From Zygnema cylindricum (taxonomy: Eukaryota; Streptophyta; Zygnematophyceae; Zygnematales; Zygnemataceae): a DNA stretch of 64,000 bases. Shown here piece by piece: positions 35,801 to 46,200 of the stretch. The DNA lies in assembly GCA_037447655.1 (NCBI GenBank), contig JBBHKE010000360.1, positions 69,519 through 133,518 on the forward strand, given 5' to 3'. The notes beneath the pieces were generated by a model. That model worked only from the letters and a program-made list of their open reading frames with translations. It did not search any database and had not been told where the DNA came from. Numbering within the stretch: the stretch's first letter is position 1; every line of letters begins with the position of its first letter. The position numbers were made by a program, and so were the translations under genes.

Positions 35801-36870
35801 GACCGCACCAGTGGCTCAACTTCATGATGAAGTAAGTATCTTCAGCAATATCACTTATTATGTTCAACAATTATCATTTACTTTGTTCAACAACATCATT
35901 CACTACATATGTTAAACAATATCATCCACTATTGTATGTATTCAACAGTGGCTTAAACTTCATGATGAACAAATATGATCAACAATGTAACGTACAAAGT
36001 ATGTCAAACAATGTGATGCACTGTGTATGTTCAACAATATCATTGACAATGTTAAACAATATAATGCATTTAAATATGTTTAACTAAATCACCCATTAAG
36101 TATGTTCAACAATATTGTCGACAATGTTAAACAATACCATTTTTAGTCATTGACTATGTTTAACAATCATCCACTATGTTCAGCAATATCACGCTAAAAT
36201 TTTGTTCAAAATAAGTATGATCAACAATATCATTCACTAGAATGTTAAAAAACATCATCCACCAAGTATGTTCAACAATATTGTTCACCATATTCAATGG
36301 TATATACTACAAATCCATCCACTAAGTATGTAAAATAGTATCATCAATTATGTTGACCAATATCATCCATTAGTGTATTCATCAATAATAGCTACTATCT
36401 CCCTACTCTAAAATGCACAAATGTATTCCATTTTGCATTTACACAAACAATTCCTTTAAGCTAATAGTGATGGAGAGTGTAGCAGGCGCTTCTTTTGGGA
36501 CACCATCGTAAAATGAACAACATATATGTTGGAAAATAAATTGACCTGGAATAATTTTTTCGTGTTGATGAACAGATTTCAGCGAGGAATGGAAGAGCCC
36601 GACCCTAAACGTGCTCTTATCAGTGGTTTGACGGTCGGTGGTTCCTACGCGGTCGGAGGAATGGTGCCTTTGTTGCCCTACTTTTTTATTCCCAAGGTTA
36701 AAATTGCTCTTTATGCCTCGATTGCGACAACCACGGTTGCTCTCTCTATCTTTGGTTACGTGAAGGGAGTTTTCACAGGAGTCAATCCATGGAAAAGTGC
36801 TTTAACAACAACGGTTATTGGAGCTTTGGCCTCAGCGGCTGCATTTAGTATTGCTTTTTTAATTGCTTGA
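32898..36870 (+). CDS. VIT1: Vacuolar iron transporter (VIT1/CCC1 family), 4 exons, complete
   Basis: Proton-coupled Fe2+/Mn2+ exporter that loads iron into the vacuole. Exons 32898-33100, 34855-34940, 35717-35831 and 36576-36870 total 699 nt, 232 aa; phases agree and the stop is TGA. The ATG at 32898 has an in-frame TGA directly before it, but a short spliced upstream exon cannot be excluded. TM1 holds SDGLTVPFALAAGLSGA (D27) and TM2 GLAEVAAGAISMGLGGYLA (E56, M64). The cytosolic metal-binding region spans about 75-137 and ends in FMMKF. Three further TM segments follow (GGSYAVGGMVPLLPYF, ALYASIATTTVALSIF, TVIGALASAAAFSIAF). An extended metal-binding domain suggests VIT1 rather than the shorter nodulin-21/VTL type. 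Three usual metal-ligand positions differ (see findings). Confidence 0.95.
33118..33240 (+). repeat. 17-18 bp tandem repeat at the start of VIT intron 1
   Basis: About seven units of TAAAGTGGGTAAAATGG start 17 bases after the donor. Each unit contains a GTGGGTAAAA string that resembles a 5' splice site. Confidence 0.93.
33725..33985 (+). repeat. (GAATTTGGA)n degenerate repeat
   Basis: Around 25 imperfect units of 9-12 bp (GAATTTGGAGAATTTGGGA). VIT intron 1. A GGTTTGGGGTTT-rich stretch lies just upstream at 33508-33565. Confidence 0.85.
35946..36360 (+). repeat. Copy of the VIT exon 3 end plus a degenerate array
   Basis: CAGTGGCTTAAACTTCATGA at 35946 copies the exon end at 35809. Downstream, about ten units of AAGTATGTTCAACAATATCA repeat the first intron bases (GTAAGTATCTTCAGCAATAT). 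Confidence 0.85.
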
Positions 36871-37429
36871 GATATTAGATTAAATCATACTTTGGGCGTT
36901 GTACAATTTGTTAAGTTAGGTTATACATGGAAAAATGAATTTGTTTGTACAATATATCATTTTACAACTACAAGTTTCGGTAAAAGTCATTAGTTCTTTG
37001 GCTGCTCACATGTTTTCAATGTCGATAGAGTCAAAGAAATGTAGCGTCAAATATGTGAAAGGATGTACCATATGGTTGAGAATAATACAGATTCAGTGAT
37101 TTCTAGTGGCCAAATGTACAACATGTAAACATTTAATATAGCATTTCAAAATTGTGTTTTACAATTTAAATGAGTGTTTTCTGTCTCACAAGCTCACGTT
37201 ATCTGCAATTGAAATGTCAGTTTTGTTGTATACTTACTCTAAAAAAAAAACCAGAACAAGCGCGATGGTAAACCATATGAGTCCAGGGGTACAAAAAGGG
37301 TTGCATGACCAAAACTAAAAAACTACAAGCAAGGCAAAATAAAACAAAGAAAAGCAACATGAAGACATAAAAACAAAAGGCATTCGAACCCAAAAAGAAA
37401 AACACAGCAACGAACGTAAACCAACACTA
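36871..37429. other. VIT 3' flank, nothing recognised
   Basis: Contains the probable VIT 3' UTR. No further gene or element end is visible up to the reverse-transcriptase relic. Confidence 0.5.
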
Positions 37430-40060
37430 CAATCCCAACCCCAACACAATTAAATATCTACGAAAAGCCACCTCGTAAGTCCCCCAAGACCGGAGGAGCA
37501 CGTTGAGGATGTTCCATAACACATCGAGGATCCATAGCCGCAATAGCCAATCGAAGGAGGATCGAAGCTTGTACTCACTGTAAAGCCACAGACAAACGTC
37601 GACGACAAAAAAAAGTAAGGATCGAAGCAAGAGGGCTCCCAAGTCCTCGTCCCTCAAATGAACGCAGCCCACAACTACGAAGAAACGCGTCCAACACAAC
37701 ACCCAAACAACCAAAGATCTCAACCGCCACCATAACAAGCCATCTATAGAGCCTTGGTGTACATAATCACGCTCTTTCGCCCTGTTGGCATCACGTGAGG
37801 CAACCCCAACGTGTTAAGCTGCTTGACCAACGACTGTAGCTAACGTAGGGTTTACCAAAACAATGTCATCAACGATGCAACGGCCACCATCGAGCAAAAC
37901 AACATCGATCCAGCTCGAAGGAATAATATGAGGAACCTCTCGATGCACATACAAACTCCCCTCGGAAGCCACAGTCGCAATGGCGTCGCGAATAGTGTCG
38001 TGCGCCTGGATCAATTCTCCTCCATGGGAGCAACGAAACAAATAGAAGCCATGGGGCTCAAGGACATGGCCACACGAGCAAACTAGAGAGCCAAATAAAG
38101 GAGGATGAGGGAGGCCAAGGCAAAACTGGAGGACAGTGGTAAATGGAGCAAGCGTGAATAGGAGAGTGGATGAAACAGGTGTAGCGGATAGCAAGCCCCA
38201 TAACCAGGTCTGCCACAACAGCGAAGACGGGCACGTGAAGAATTAGAGGGAAGAGCCTCAAGAAGCTTGGATTTAATGGCGGCAACAACTTGATCAAAAA
38301 TCGATTCTTGGACACGCGCAACAGAATTTGTAACAAAGGTGGAATTATTGACATATCGACTGAGGCAGGAGGAAAAAAAGAACATGTTACGTCTAATAAG
38401 AAGTGTTGGAAGGTGAACACGCTGTTCGAAACTCAAAGGACCACGCTGTTCGAAACCCAAAGGACCACGTTGGCACAAACGAGGGTGTCCCCAACGAAGA
38501 AGAGAGAAACAAGAGTAGAGGCAACAAGGCACCAACTTTCCAAATAGGCAACGAGAGCAACACGAGCAGTCAAAAGTAAACCCAATAAACGAGACAAAGA
38601 GGGATGCCTGAATGCGGGCCAAAAGGTCAAACTCGCGATCAAATGCCCCACGTTCTAACAAAGTGTGAAGAACATCCATGAGGCAATCATCAAAGGCGAA
38701 AAGATAAGAGACAAACGTCAGGGTGGGAGGGGAAATACGAGTGAGGTAAAAGGGCTGGTGGGGGAAACACCTAGTTAACAGAGCAAAAGCCATTTGGGGA
38801 TCGAGAAAGTGAGGAAGGTTGTCCACGTGTCTGAAGAGCAGCATCATGAAATTGGGATTAGAAAGCATCTGATCCAAGCGGGCAACCCAATACACAAATG
38901 CTAGTAGCGGGAGGAGTTTGAAAACTAAGTTGGGGTGTAAAAAAAAAAGGAATATAATGAACCAAATAACACACTTTGGGGGTTAGACAGAAATGTTGAG
39001 TTTGTCTAAACGATCCTTGAAAAAGTTATATGCCGACACAACTTGGTCCATATGGCCAATAATATGCTTATTATCTGCAATCGAAGGGAAAAAGCAAGAA
39101 GGTAAGACGACAGCGGAAGCGTAGAGGTCTTGGTAATGGGCAAAGGCAAACAAATGTCCTCCAAGAGGGTTGCCTTGGCGTGTGCCGGTCGCAGAGGAGA
39201 GAGGAATGAAATCCCCTTCGGCCGAGAAAGAGAGGTTGTTGGTCAAAAAATAAAAAGCTCTCACAAAGGGGAATAATTGGATAATCGAAATAGGAGCAGC
39301 CATAAGCTCTGAAAAAATGACGTCCCGATCCACCACATTGAAAGGGTTGGAAACGTCAATTTGAAGAACCAACCAATCCGGATGTACATTTAGCAATCCC
39401 CGAAACTTGTGGACCGCAATCTTGCAACCTCCACGAGTGACCACTCCAAATTGACGAGTAAAAATAATCATGAAATGTTGGTTAGAGTTGGGACGTATGG
39501 CACAAGCCACCAATCGTTATAAGACCTCTCCCATCGCAATACGACGGATCCCTCCAATAGGTTTGGCGGCAGCCACAAGGCGGGACGCCGTGAGTAGATC
39601 CCAAATACGACGGGGAACAACCCCACTACCAGAAGACACCATACTTGAAAGAACACAACAAAACCCAGGGTACCCGATTCAGGAGCCAAAACATTGTGAA
39701 ACAGCTCGATGGATCCCAGGCTAAAAGGCGAGGAGAAGAGGTGAAGGCCCCAATGTAAGCCTCGCGATGCGAAATAAACCCCTCAAAAAGCTCAAAGGCG
39801 TAGATAAAAGGGGATAAAGGGGTAGGTGAAGGGGGTTGAAGAGCTCGAATGACCTCGATGGTGGAAGAAGACTGGGGAGCAAGGGTAAATGGTTGGATGG
39901 TTTTAACTGTTTGAGAAAACTCACCAACACGACCCAAATAAACAGCACGACGATAAAAAGACGGGACATCTGATAGCCTAAGTAAACCACGTGGTTGTGA
40001 AAAAAACATTGGCCACCCGATCCTCATGCACAGCGTGGAGGGCCTTCCGATCACCTCGAA
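37430..40060 (-). pseudogene. Decayed non-LTR reverse transcriptase
   Basis: Reading leftward: an upstream conserved stretch (SHREAYIGAFTSSPRLLAW), then RT block RRIWDLLTASRLVAAAKP near 39.6 kb with an in-frame TAA just after GEVL. The LQIDVSNPFNVVDRDVIF box holds the first catalytic Asp, GTRQGNPLGG follows, and IADNKHIIG stands where a YADD box is expected, so the second catalytic Asp pair is broken. A thumb/connection region (FDREFDLLARIQ, VAYLESW) follows. Next come a Cys/His segment (CSCGHVLEPHGFYLFRCSHG) and an HDTIRDAIA / WIDVVLLDGGRCIVDDIVL tail that could be a PD-(D/E)XK-type nuclease. Multiple frameshifts; inactive. Confidence 0.82.
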
Positions 40061-40800
40061 AGAATCGATGATAACGAGTTATAGTCCCTCTAGCCCCACT
40101 ACCACCACCACGGCCTAGCAACACCAGGACCGAGAGAGAACATACGAAGGTGCCAGAAAGCGATGTATGTCAGATTGGAAGAAATGCAAGACAAGGGGAA
40201 ATGGAGGGCTTCCTATACCAAAATCTGCACGGCTATAGGGATACTTTTGGGGTGTCCCAAATCATATGCCCCCAGGACATGTAAATCACACACAAAATCC
40301 CAATCCGCGTCTAAAGGTACAAACAGAATTGACAGTTGACGAAGTAATAGAGGAAGGACCACCAATGGCCACACAGTGCAGACAATGTTGAAATGTAATC
40401 TTAAGGTTCTACTTGTATGTCTAAGTCTTATGGATAGGAGCTAAGACAGAGAGCTTCTATGGCTGCCGTCGTGCAGTCAGAGAGACAGGCTAAGGCAAAT
40501 GAGGACTTAACCGTTAGCAAAAAGGAGGACTTAGCCGCTAGCAAAAAGGTGGTGATCTGCTAGGATTCCTCGACTTTGGAGTCACCGCTGGTGATTATAG
40601 CCGTCCGCCGTATCTAGTTGTAGAAGGTCTGATGCACACATAGGGTTTGATTGACCAATAAAGAGTTACTCCCGCATATATTCAGACGGGCGCACATGGA
40701 ACGGATATACTTTACGATCCTTGAAACAACATTGTATAGGACGGACGACATTCATCGTCATTTTGGGATTTGACGGTTCACGCGAGAGCTGATACGTCGT
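40061..40800. other. Unassigned, between repeats
   Basis: Contains a small direct duplication (AGGACTTAACCGTTAGCAAAAAG and a near copy, about 40500-40552). Otherwise nothing is recognised. Confidence 0.4.
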
Positions 40801-40912
40801 AATGGCTCTTTTGGCAGCTTACGCCAAAAGCACCACGAAGTGACGGGTGGCAGCAACACAATGGACTCTAGGGAAAAAGGAGACAGCCATGGTGTCGGAT
40901 ATGGAAGGTACC
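40801..40912 (-). mobile_element. Fragment related to the hAT-like element core
   Basis: The reverse complement of this stretch matches 29380-29494 inside the hAT-like element. Shared pieces are GTACCTT, ATCCGAC, CCATGGCT and AAGCTGCCAAAAGAGCCATT. Terminal repeats were not found here. Confidence 0.8.
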
Positions 40913-41399
40913 ACGTTCTCATTGGTGCCGTATAAAGGCCGTGCAATTTGTATGACGGCCGGCGAACTTTTGGCTGTACATTCTGTACTAGATAGTGTTT
41001 TGATTGGTAGACTTACTAAACAGTGAGAGGCTGTGAGTAGGAGTTTAGGACTTAGATGGCATTTGGTTCTCTCTCTCTCAGAGTGCTTCTTGACAAATCG
41101 GTCATCTTTAACCTACCATAACTAACTGCTCAGGGGAGCAAATTTGTCGATTATTTTTGCATCTGACTCTGGGGAGTCGGGCACTCCTAGGGGTGAGGTG
41201 TCGGGCCCTCATAGGGGTGAGGTCTGTCAGATTTTTTGGGTGCCAAGGTGGCACATATTCTTGGTTAAACACAGTAGGGCATACTTAATCCTAGAGGCTA
41301 GATTAAGTTGAATATTCTGTGCGCCAATAGAGGCCAGGCCACAGAATTATAGACAACTTTGTGAATGCGAGTGTAACCAGCGCTGGCAGCAAAATGGTT

Positions 41400-42400
41400 A
41401 TGGCACCCAAGACATTTCAAACGTGTAGAGGTTAGTTTACGAGGTTTGGGTGGAGGAGGTGGGGGAGGGAGAAGGAAGTGCTTCCGAACATGGTCAATGA
41501 GTGTAAGAGGCTATAAAAAATAATAGGGTGAAATGAAAAGAAAACAAGGGAGAGGAAAAGAAACCATGTGTAATGGATGGTGAAAATGATGTGAGGGAAA
41601 GATCATAAGTGGGGTGGGAGAGAAGAGGGAGAGGAGGGAGAATAAAGGTCTGAGAAAAGTGACCAATGTTTTGGTTTGTGGTGGCTTTATTGGTTTCCAA
41701 CCCTTTGTATTATGCATTTAGTCATGTTTAATGTTCATTCTTGCTGTTCCATTAAGTGTCGGGTCAAGGTGGGTGGGAAAAAAATTGAAATTACCCGAGG
41801 AAGCGAGAAAAAATGGCTGGTGCCAAAAATTGGGGAATCCTCGTGGGAGGAGAGACAGATTGGTGAGAAAGAGAGGGAGGGGAGGGGGGAACGTGTGTTT
41901 CGAGAGAAACCAGAAAGGCCACCACCAGAGGGAGAAGAGGGAAGACGAGAGGGGGGAAAGAGCTGGCAGTTCAAAATGTCGATGCTAGGTGGATGTTATC
42001 GTTGTCCGTGGAAGGGTGCCGATATTGATTGTGGGGAGTATAGTTGATGCTTGAAGGGAAGGGTGAGGGGAAAGATGATGGAAGTGTCACTCAGTGCTTA
42101 GAGGGTGAACGGGGGAAGGATTGAAGAAGGGGGGGGAGGGGGGAGGAACAACATTTAAGTATTGTTATTTGTGAGGGAGGGAGGGAGGGGGGGGAGAGGA
42201 AGTTGATGCTGAAGTCCGGGAGGGGGGAGAATGGGGGGAAAGGGGGAAAGAAGAGGGATTAAGGCCTTTTTTTTTTTTGGAGGGCGGGGGGAAGAGGGGA
42301 ATTGATGCCCAAGATTGCTGGTTGCTAAAAGGGGGGTGAAGGGGGAGGAGTCAATAAAAGGAAAAAAGGGGACAAGGATTGCTTTTTTTTCCTTTTTTTA
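41400..42400. repeat. Purine-rich (GGGAGG/GGGGAA) tract
   Basis: Long runs of G and A on the + strand, especially 41860-41960 and 42060-42320. Open frames over it are compositional. No gene is recognised between 40.9 and 43.2 kb. Confidence 0.7.
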
Positions 42401-43244
42401 ATACATTAACATGTTTATTTTTATATTTTCTATTTGCTCTAGGACGCTAGTAATATGTTTGCGTTGATATTCTTTGCCTGTCTGAATGGTATCTTCCTCG
42501 ATTTATACTTTGGGCAAAAAAGAGAACACAATTAAGACATAAATTCTTTATGTGTAAATATTGCTTGTTGGTTGGATTATAGAGCGTCTTTAATTTTTGA
42601 AACAAAATGGCCTATAAGAAATTTAAAAAACCTCTTCTAAGAAAAAGTAAAGTTGCACCTCTTATAAGTTTACTTTGTGCACAAGAGTTTGTGGCGGATG
42701 TTACTCTTGAATTGTTTTTTGTCAATTGATTCCACTTCAAGTTCCCTCGACACTAAATATTGCACTAACTTCTTAGGAAGATTTTTTTTGTTTATATGTT
42801 CAGAAAAATCGGTTTTTAATCTCTAAATCGGGTTTCCACAGTTTTTGGACATATTCCATTCAAGTAAGAAATCATTGAACAGCCGATCTTAACTATTCCT
42901 TTTATTTTGTTAAGAGTATTTTATACTTTCTTTCCTTCGAAAAAATCCTGTCAAAAACAAACCTCTCCCCCTCCCTCTCCCTCTCCCTCTCCTCTCCTCG
43001 CAGCAGATACAATCATGATCAAAAATCCAAAATAAATTGTCTTCCATTTATACCCCATTTTTTTTTATAGCTTGTGCAAAAGCTCACTCACCTCCCTAAC
43101 AAAACCGGTCAAGTAAGGAGAGTCCCACAATCGACAATTTCCCTCCTCTCTTTCAATTCTTCTTTTTCTCTCAAATGTTGACTGAAAGATGTTGTTTCGG
43201 ACTGTCTTCGTTGGGAATTCGGTTTTTTATGGCACATTTCTATT

Positions 43245-46200
43245 TTAATTTGGATTTTCTTGTGGAGAAAAAAATGCTTCTTGTCCTTTTGAACCAGGCA
43301 CAGGAATTACTGTACACGCTGCGATTGTAAAACTGCCTTGACCACTCTTCACCTGTCCACCGAGCTCCAAAAAAACAAAAATATGTTTGAGGTCTCGAAA
43401 AATGAACTAGTTGAGGCTTGAAAACTAAACTATAGTTGAGGTCTTGAAAAACAACTATAGTTGAGGCCTTGAAACCTAAACTATAGTTGAGGTCTCGAAA
43501 AATAAACTATAGTCGAGGTCTTGAAAAATAAACGTTAGTTTTTTACATTAACACCAAACTGTAGATGAGGTCTCGAATAACAAAGTGGGATTTACACTAT
43601 GGTTGAGCTCTCTCAAAAAATAAACCATAGTTGAGGTCTTGAAAACAAGAGAAACTATAGTTGAGCTCACAAAAATAAGAGAAATTAAAACAAGCTCTCG
43701 AAAAAACAAACTGTGGTCGAGGTCTTAAAAAACAAGAAAAATTTAAACTATAGTTGTTGCCTTGAAAAATAAACTTTAGTTGAGGACCCGAAAATTAAAC
43801 TACAGCTAGAGGTCTCGAAAAACAAGAGAGACATTCCTTTAGTTGAGCTCGCCAAAAGTAAGAGATATTTAAACTATAGTTGAGATCCCAAAGAAAAAAC
43901 TGTAGTCGAGGTCTCAAAAAACAAGAGAAATTTAAACTATAGTCGAGTTCCCGAAAAATAAGAGAAACTTAAATAGCTCCCAAAAATGCAGACATATACG
44001 TTATTTAACTATCTATAATATGTAAACACACACATAAATAAACCAGTACCTTGTCGAAGTGGTGAAGTCGATGGAGTAAGTCCTGTAAACCACGGTTTCT
44101 GGGAGGAAGTTCCTGTTTTCCAACCCTCTGAAATCCCCTCCTCAACACAATAACGCAAATCAGAGAGAATAATTACTCAAAAAGAAGGTTGGAGAAGGAG
44201 AAGGGGAAGGTTGGAAGGAGAAGGGGAAGGTTGGAAGGAGAAGGGGAAGGTTGGAAGGAGAAGGGGAAGGTAAGAAGGAGGAGGTTTGGAAATGAGAGAG
44301 GAGAAGAAGACGAGAGAACTCTGACCAAGGAGAAGGAGAACGAGAAGGTTGCAAGGAGTGAACGAGGGAGAAAAAAAGTGAAAAAAGTATACGGCACCGG
44401 AAGGCACACCAACATTTTCCTTAAAACTCTCGGTTAAGAATTTCATATCCACTCTATTCAGAAATAATTCAAATTTACCAATAATATAAACTGACATAGA
44501 AGTAAGTGCATAACCTCGTAAAAAATAAGTGAATGTCTAATAAGTAGGGATCTGGTCCTACTTTTCTTATTTGCCAAAAAAAAGAAAAAAAAGCAAAACA
44601 AATATACTTACAAAAATAAAATAAAATAAAAATGTGTGTTCATAAAATAGGAGCAATGGTCCCTCTCTTTGCCTTACATCTACAAACATTTCAGTGAAAA
44701 AGAATGAAGCTTATTGTCCATTTTTCTTTGCAATTTTCTATCCAATTTTTTTATTATAGTGCAAAAATACACTCTAGGTTTGTTACGAGGCCCAGTAGTT
44801 AAGAAAACCTTGTGTCACTGTGTCCACACCGTAACGTAAAAGTCCCACACGCCGTAATGGGGTATCTCAATAGGGTCATAGGGTTTGTTTTGTGTTTTTT
44901 TATAATAAAACAAAAACAAGACAGAAATAAAATAACCCTAAACATACGGTCGCGCGGAGAAAACGAGGTGTGGCCCCAATCAGCGTGCTCGCGCGTGCGA
45001 AAAATCTCAAGGTTCAGCCAGAAACTGAAAGCTATTTCGACATTCTATACAAAATTACACCAAAATAATCCTTTTAATTGTTTAGTTCAAACAGTTACAA
45101 GCAATCACTTATATTTTTATATGGAAAATTGCCTCTCACCCGTAAAATTATCGCAAGGGAATGCCTCACAACTGGTATACAATCGTGGCTCAAAAATTCG
45201 CGAAGTTCCAATACTATTTCTCCACTCTGTATTTTCATTTCCCCAGAGAACAAAAAAAATAAAAATCACTACCGCTCACATAACTATTAGAGTTAGCGAA
45301 TTATTAGTGTTAAAGCAAATTTGATATTAACTACGTTGAATTGTGCTTCGACACGTGGCTCATTATGGACCACTTAACTAAATAGTGGTATCAACATTAA
45401 TTTATGATTTGAAGTCAAAAAAATACCTACTCAAAATAAATTTATTAACTATTTATTGTAACGGACATTGTATCTTAATGCAAAAAAGAGCAGTGCAGTA
45501 GAAAAATGACAAAAGGTAACGTTCTTTTCACGACTTTTCAAGGGAGTTTTGAGGATTTTTTGAAGAATTGAGAAGTTTGATAGGGTTTTTGAGGATGTCT
45601 AGAGATTCTTTTAAAGAAATTACCACAATCTTTACCACAGAATTTTACGACAAAATGTAACCACAAAATTGTACCACAAACTAAACGACAAATTTTACAA
45701 TAATCTTTACCCCCACCATATGAGTGGAATTAAACTAACCTTTAATAGTCGACTACATTTTTCCAAAAGGGATGTACTTCTATTATCCAAATATTCCAAA
45801 GCTACACCACAAGCTTCACCAAGACGCAAAATATCTGGTGTAGAAATTGCTGCAAAAAAAAATACAGAACAAAAGAAAAAAAAAAAAACAAATACTGTCA
45901 AAATATACGGAGTTGTGAAAAAAATTGCAAGTTGAGAACTGAAGAGAAAGAAAAAAAAAAAAAAAGAGGGAAAAAACAAAAAAAGAAAAGAGACTGGTTC
46001 CAGCTCATTTCAAACATTGTGCCCGAGGCCAACGACTTGCACCAGGAGGCGGACTCGCACTAGGAGTGCTCGCACCAGGAGGCCGTTAAAATTTGGCTAT
46101 GTACCAGAGCCCACGGACTCGCACCAGGAGGAGGACTCACATCAGGAGCCCGACTCGCACCAAGAGGCCTAAATTTGGCTAAGTACCGGAGCCCACATGT

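Noticed and set aside
41676-42047. 123-codon open frame, + strand
   Set aside because: Composition-driven (Glu/Arg/Gly from GGGAGG runs); no domain signal.
43385-43965. The tilS minisatellite as another donor-derived array
   Set aside because: Its consensus does not align with the neighbouring donor at 44050, so it was not counted among the splice-junction copies.
44812-45324. 170-codon open frame, + strand, antisense within a tilS intron
   Set aside because: No recognisable motif, AT-rich low-complexity composition, and it lies in an intron of a well-supported gene.
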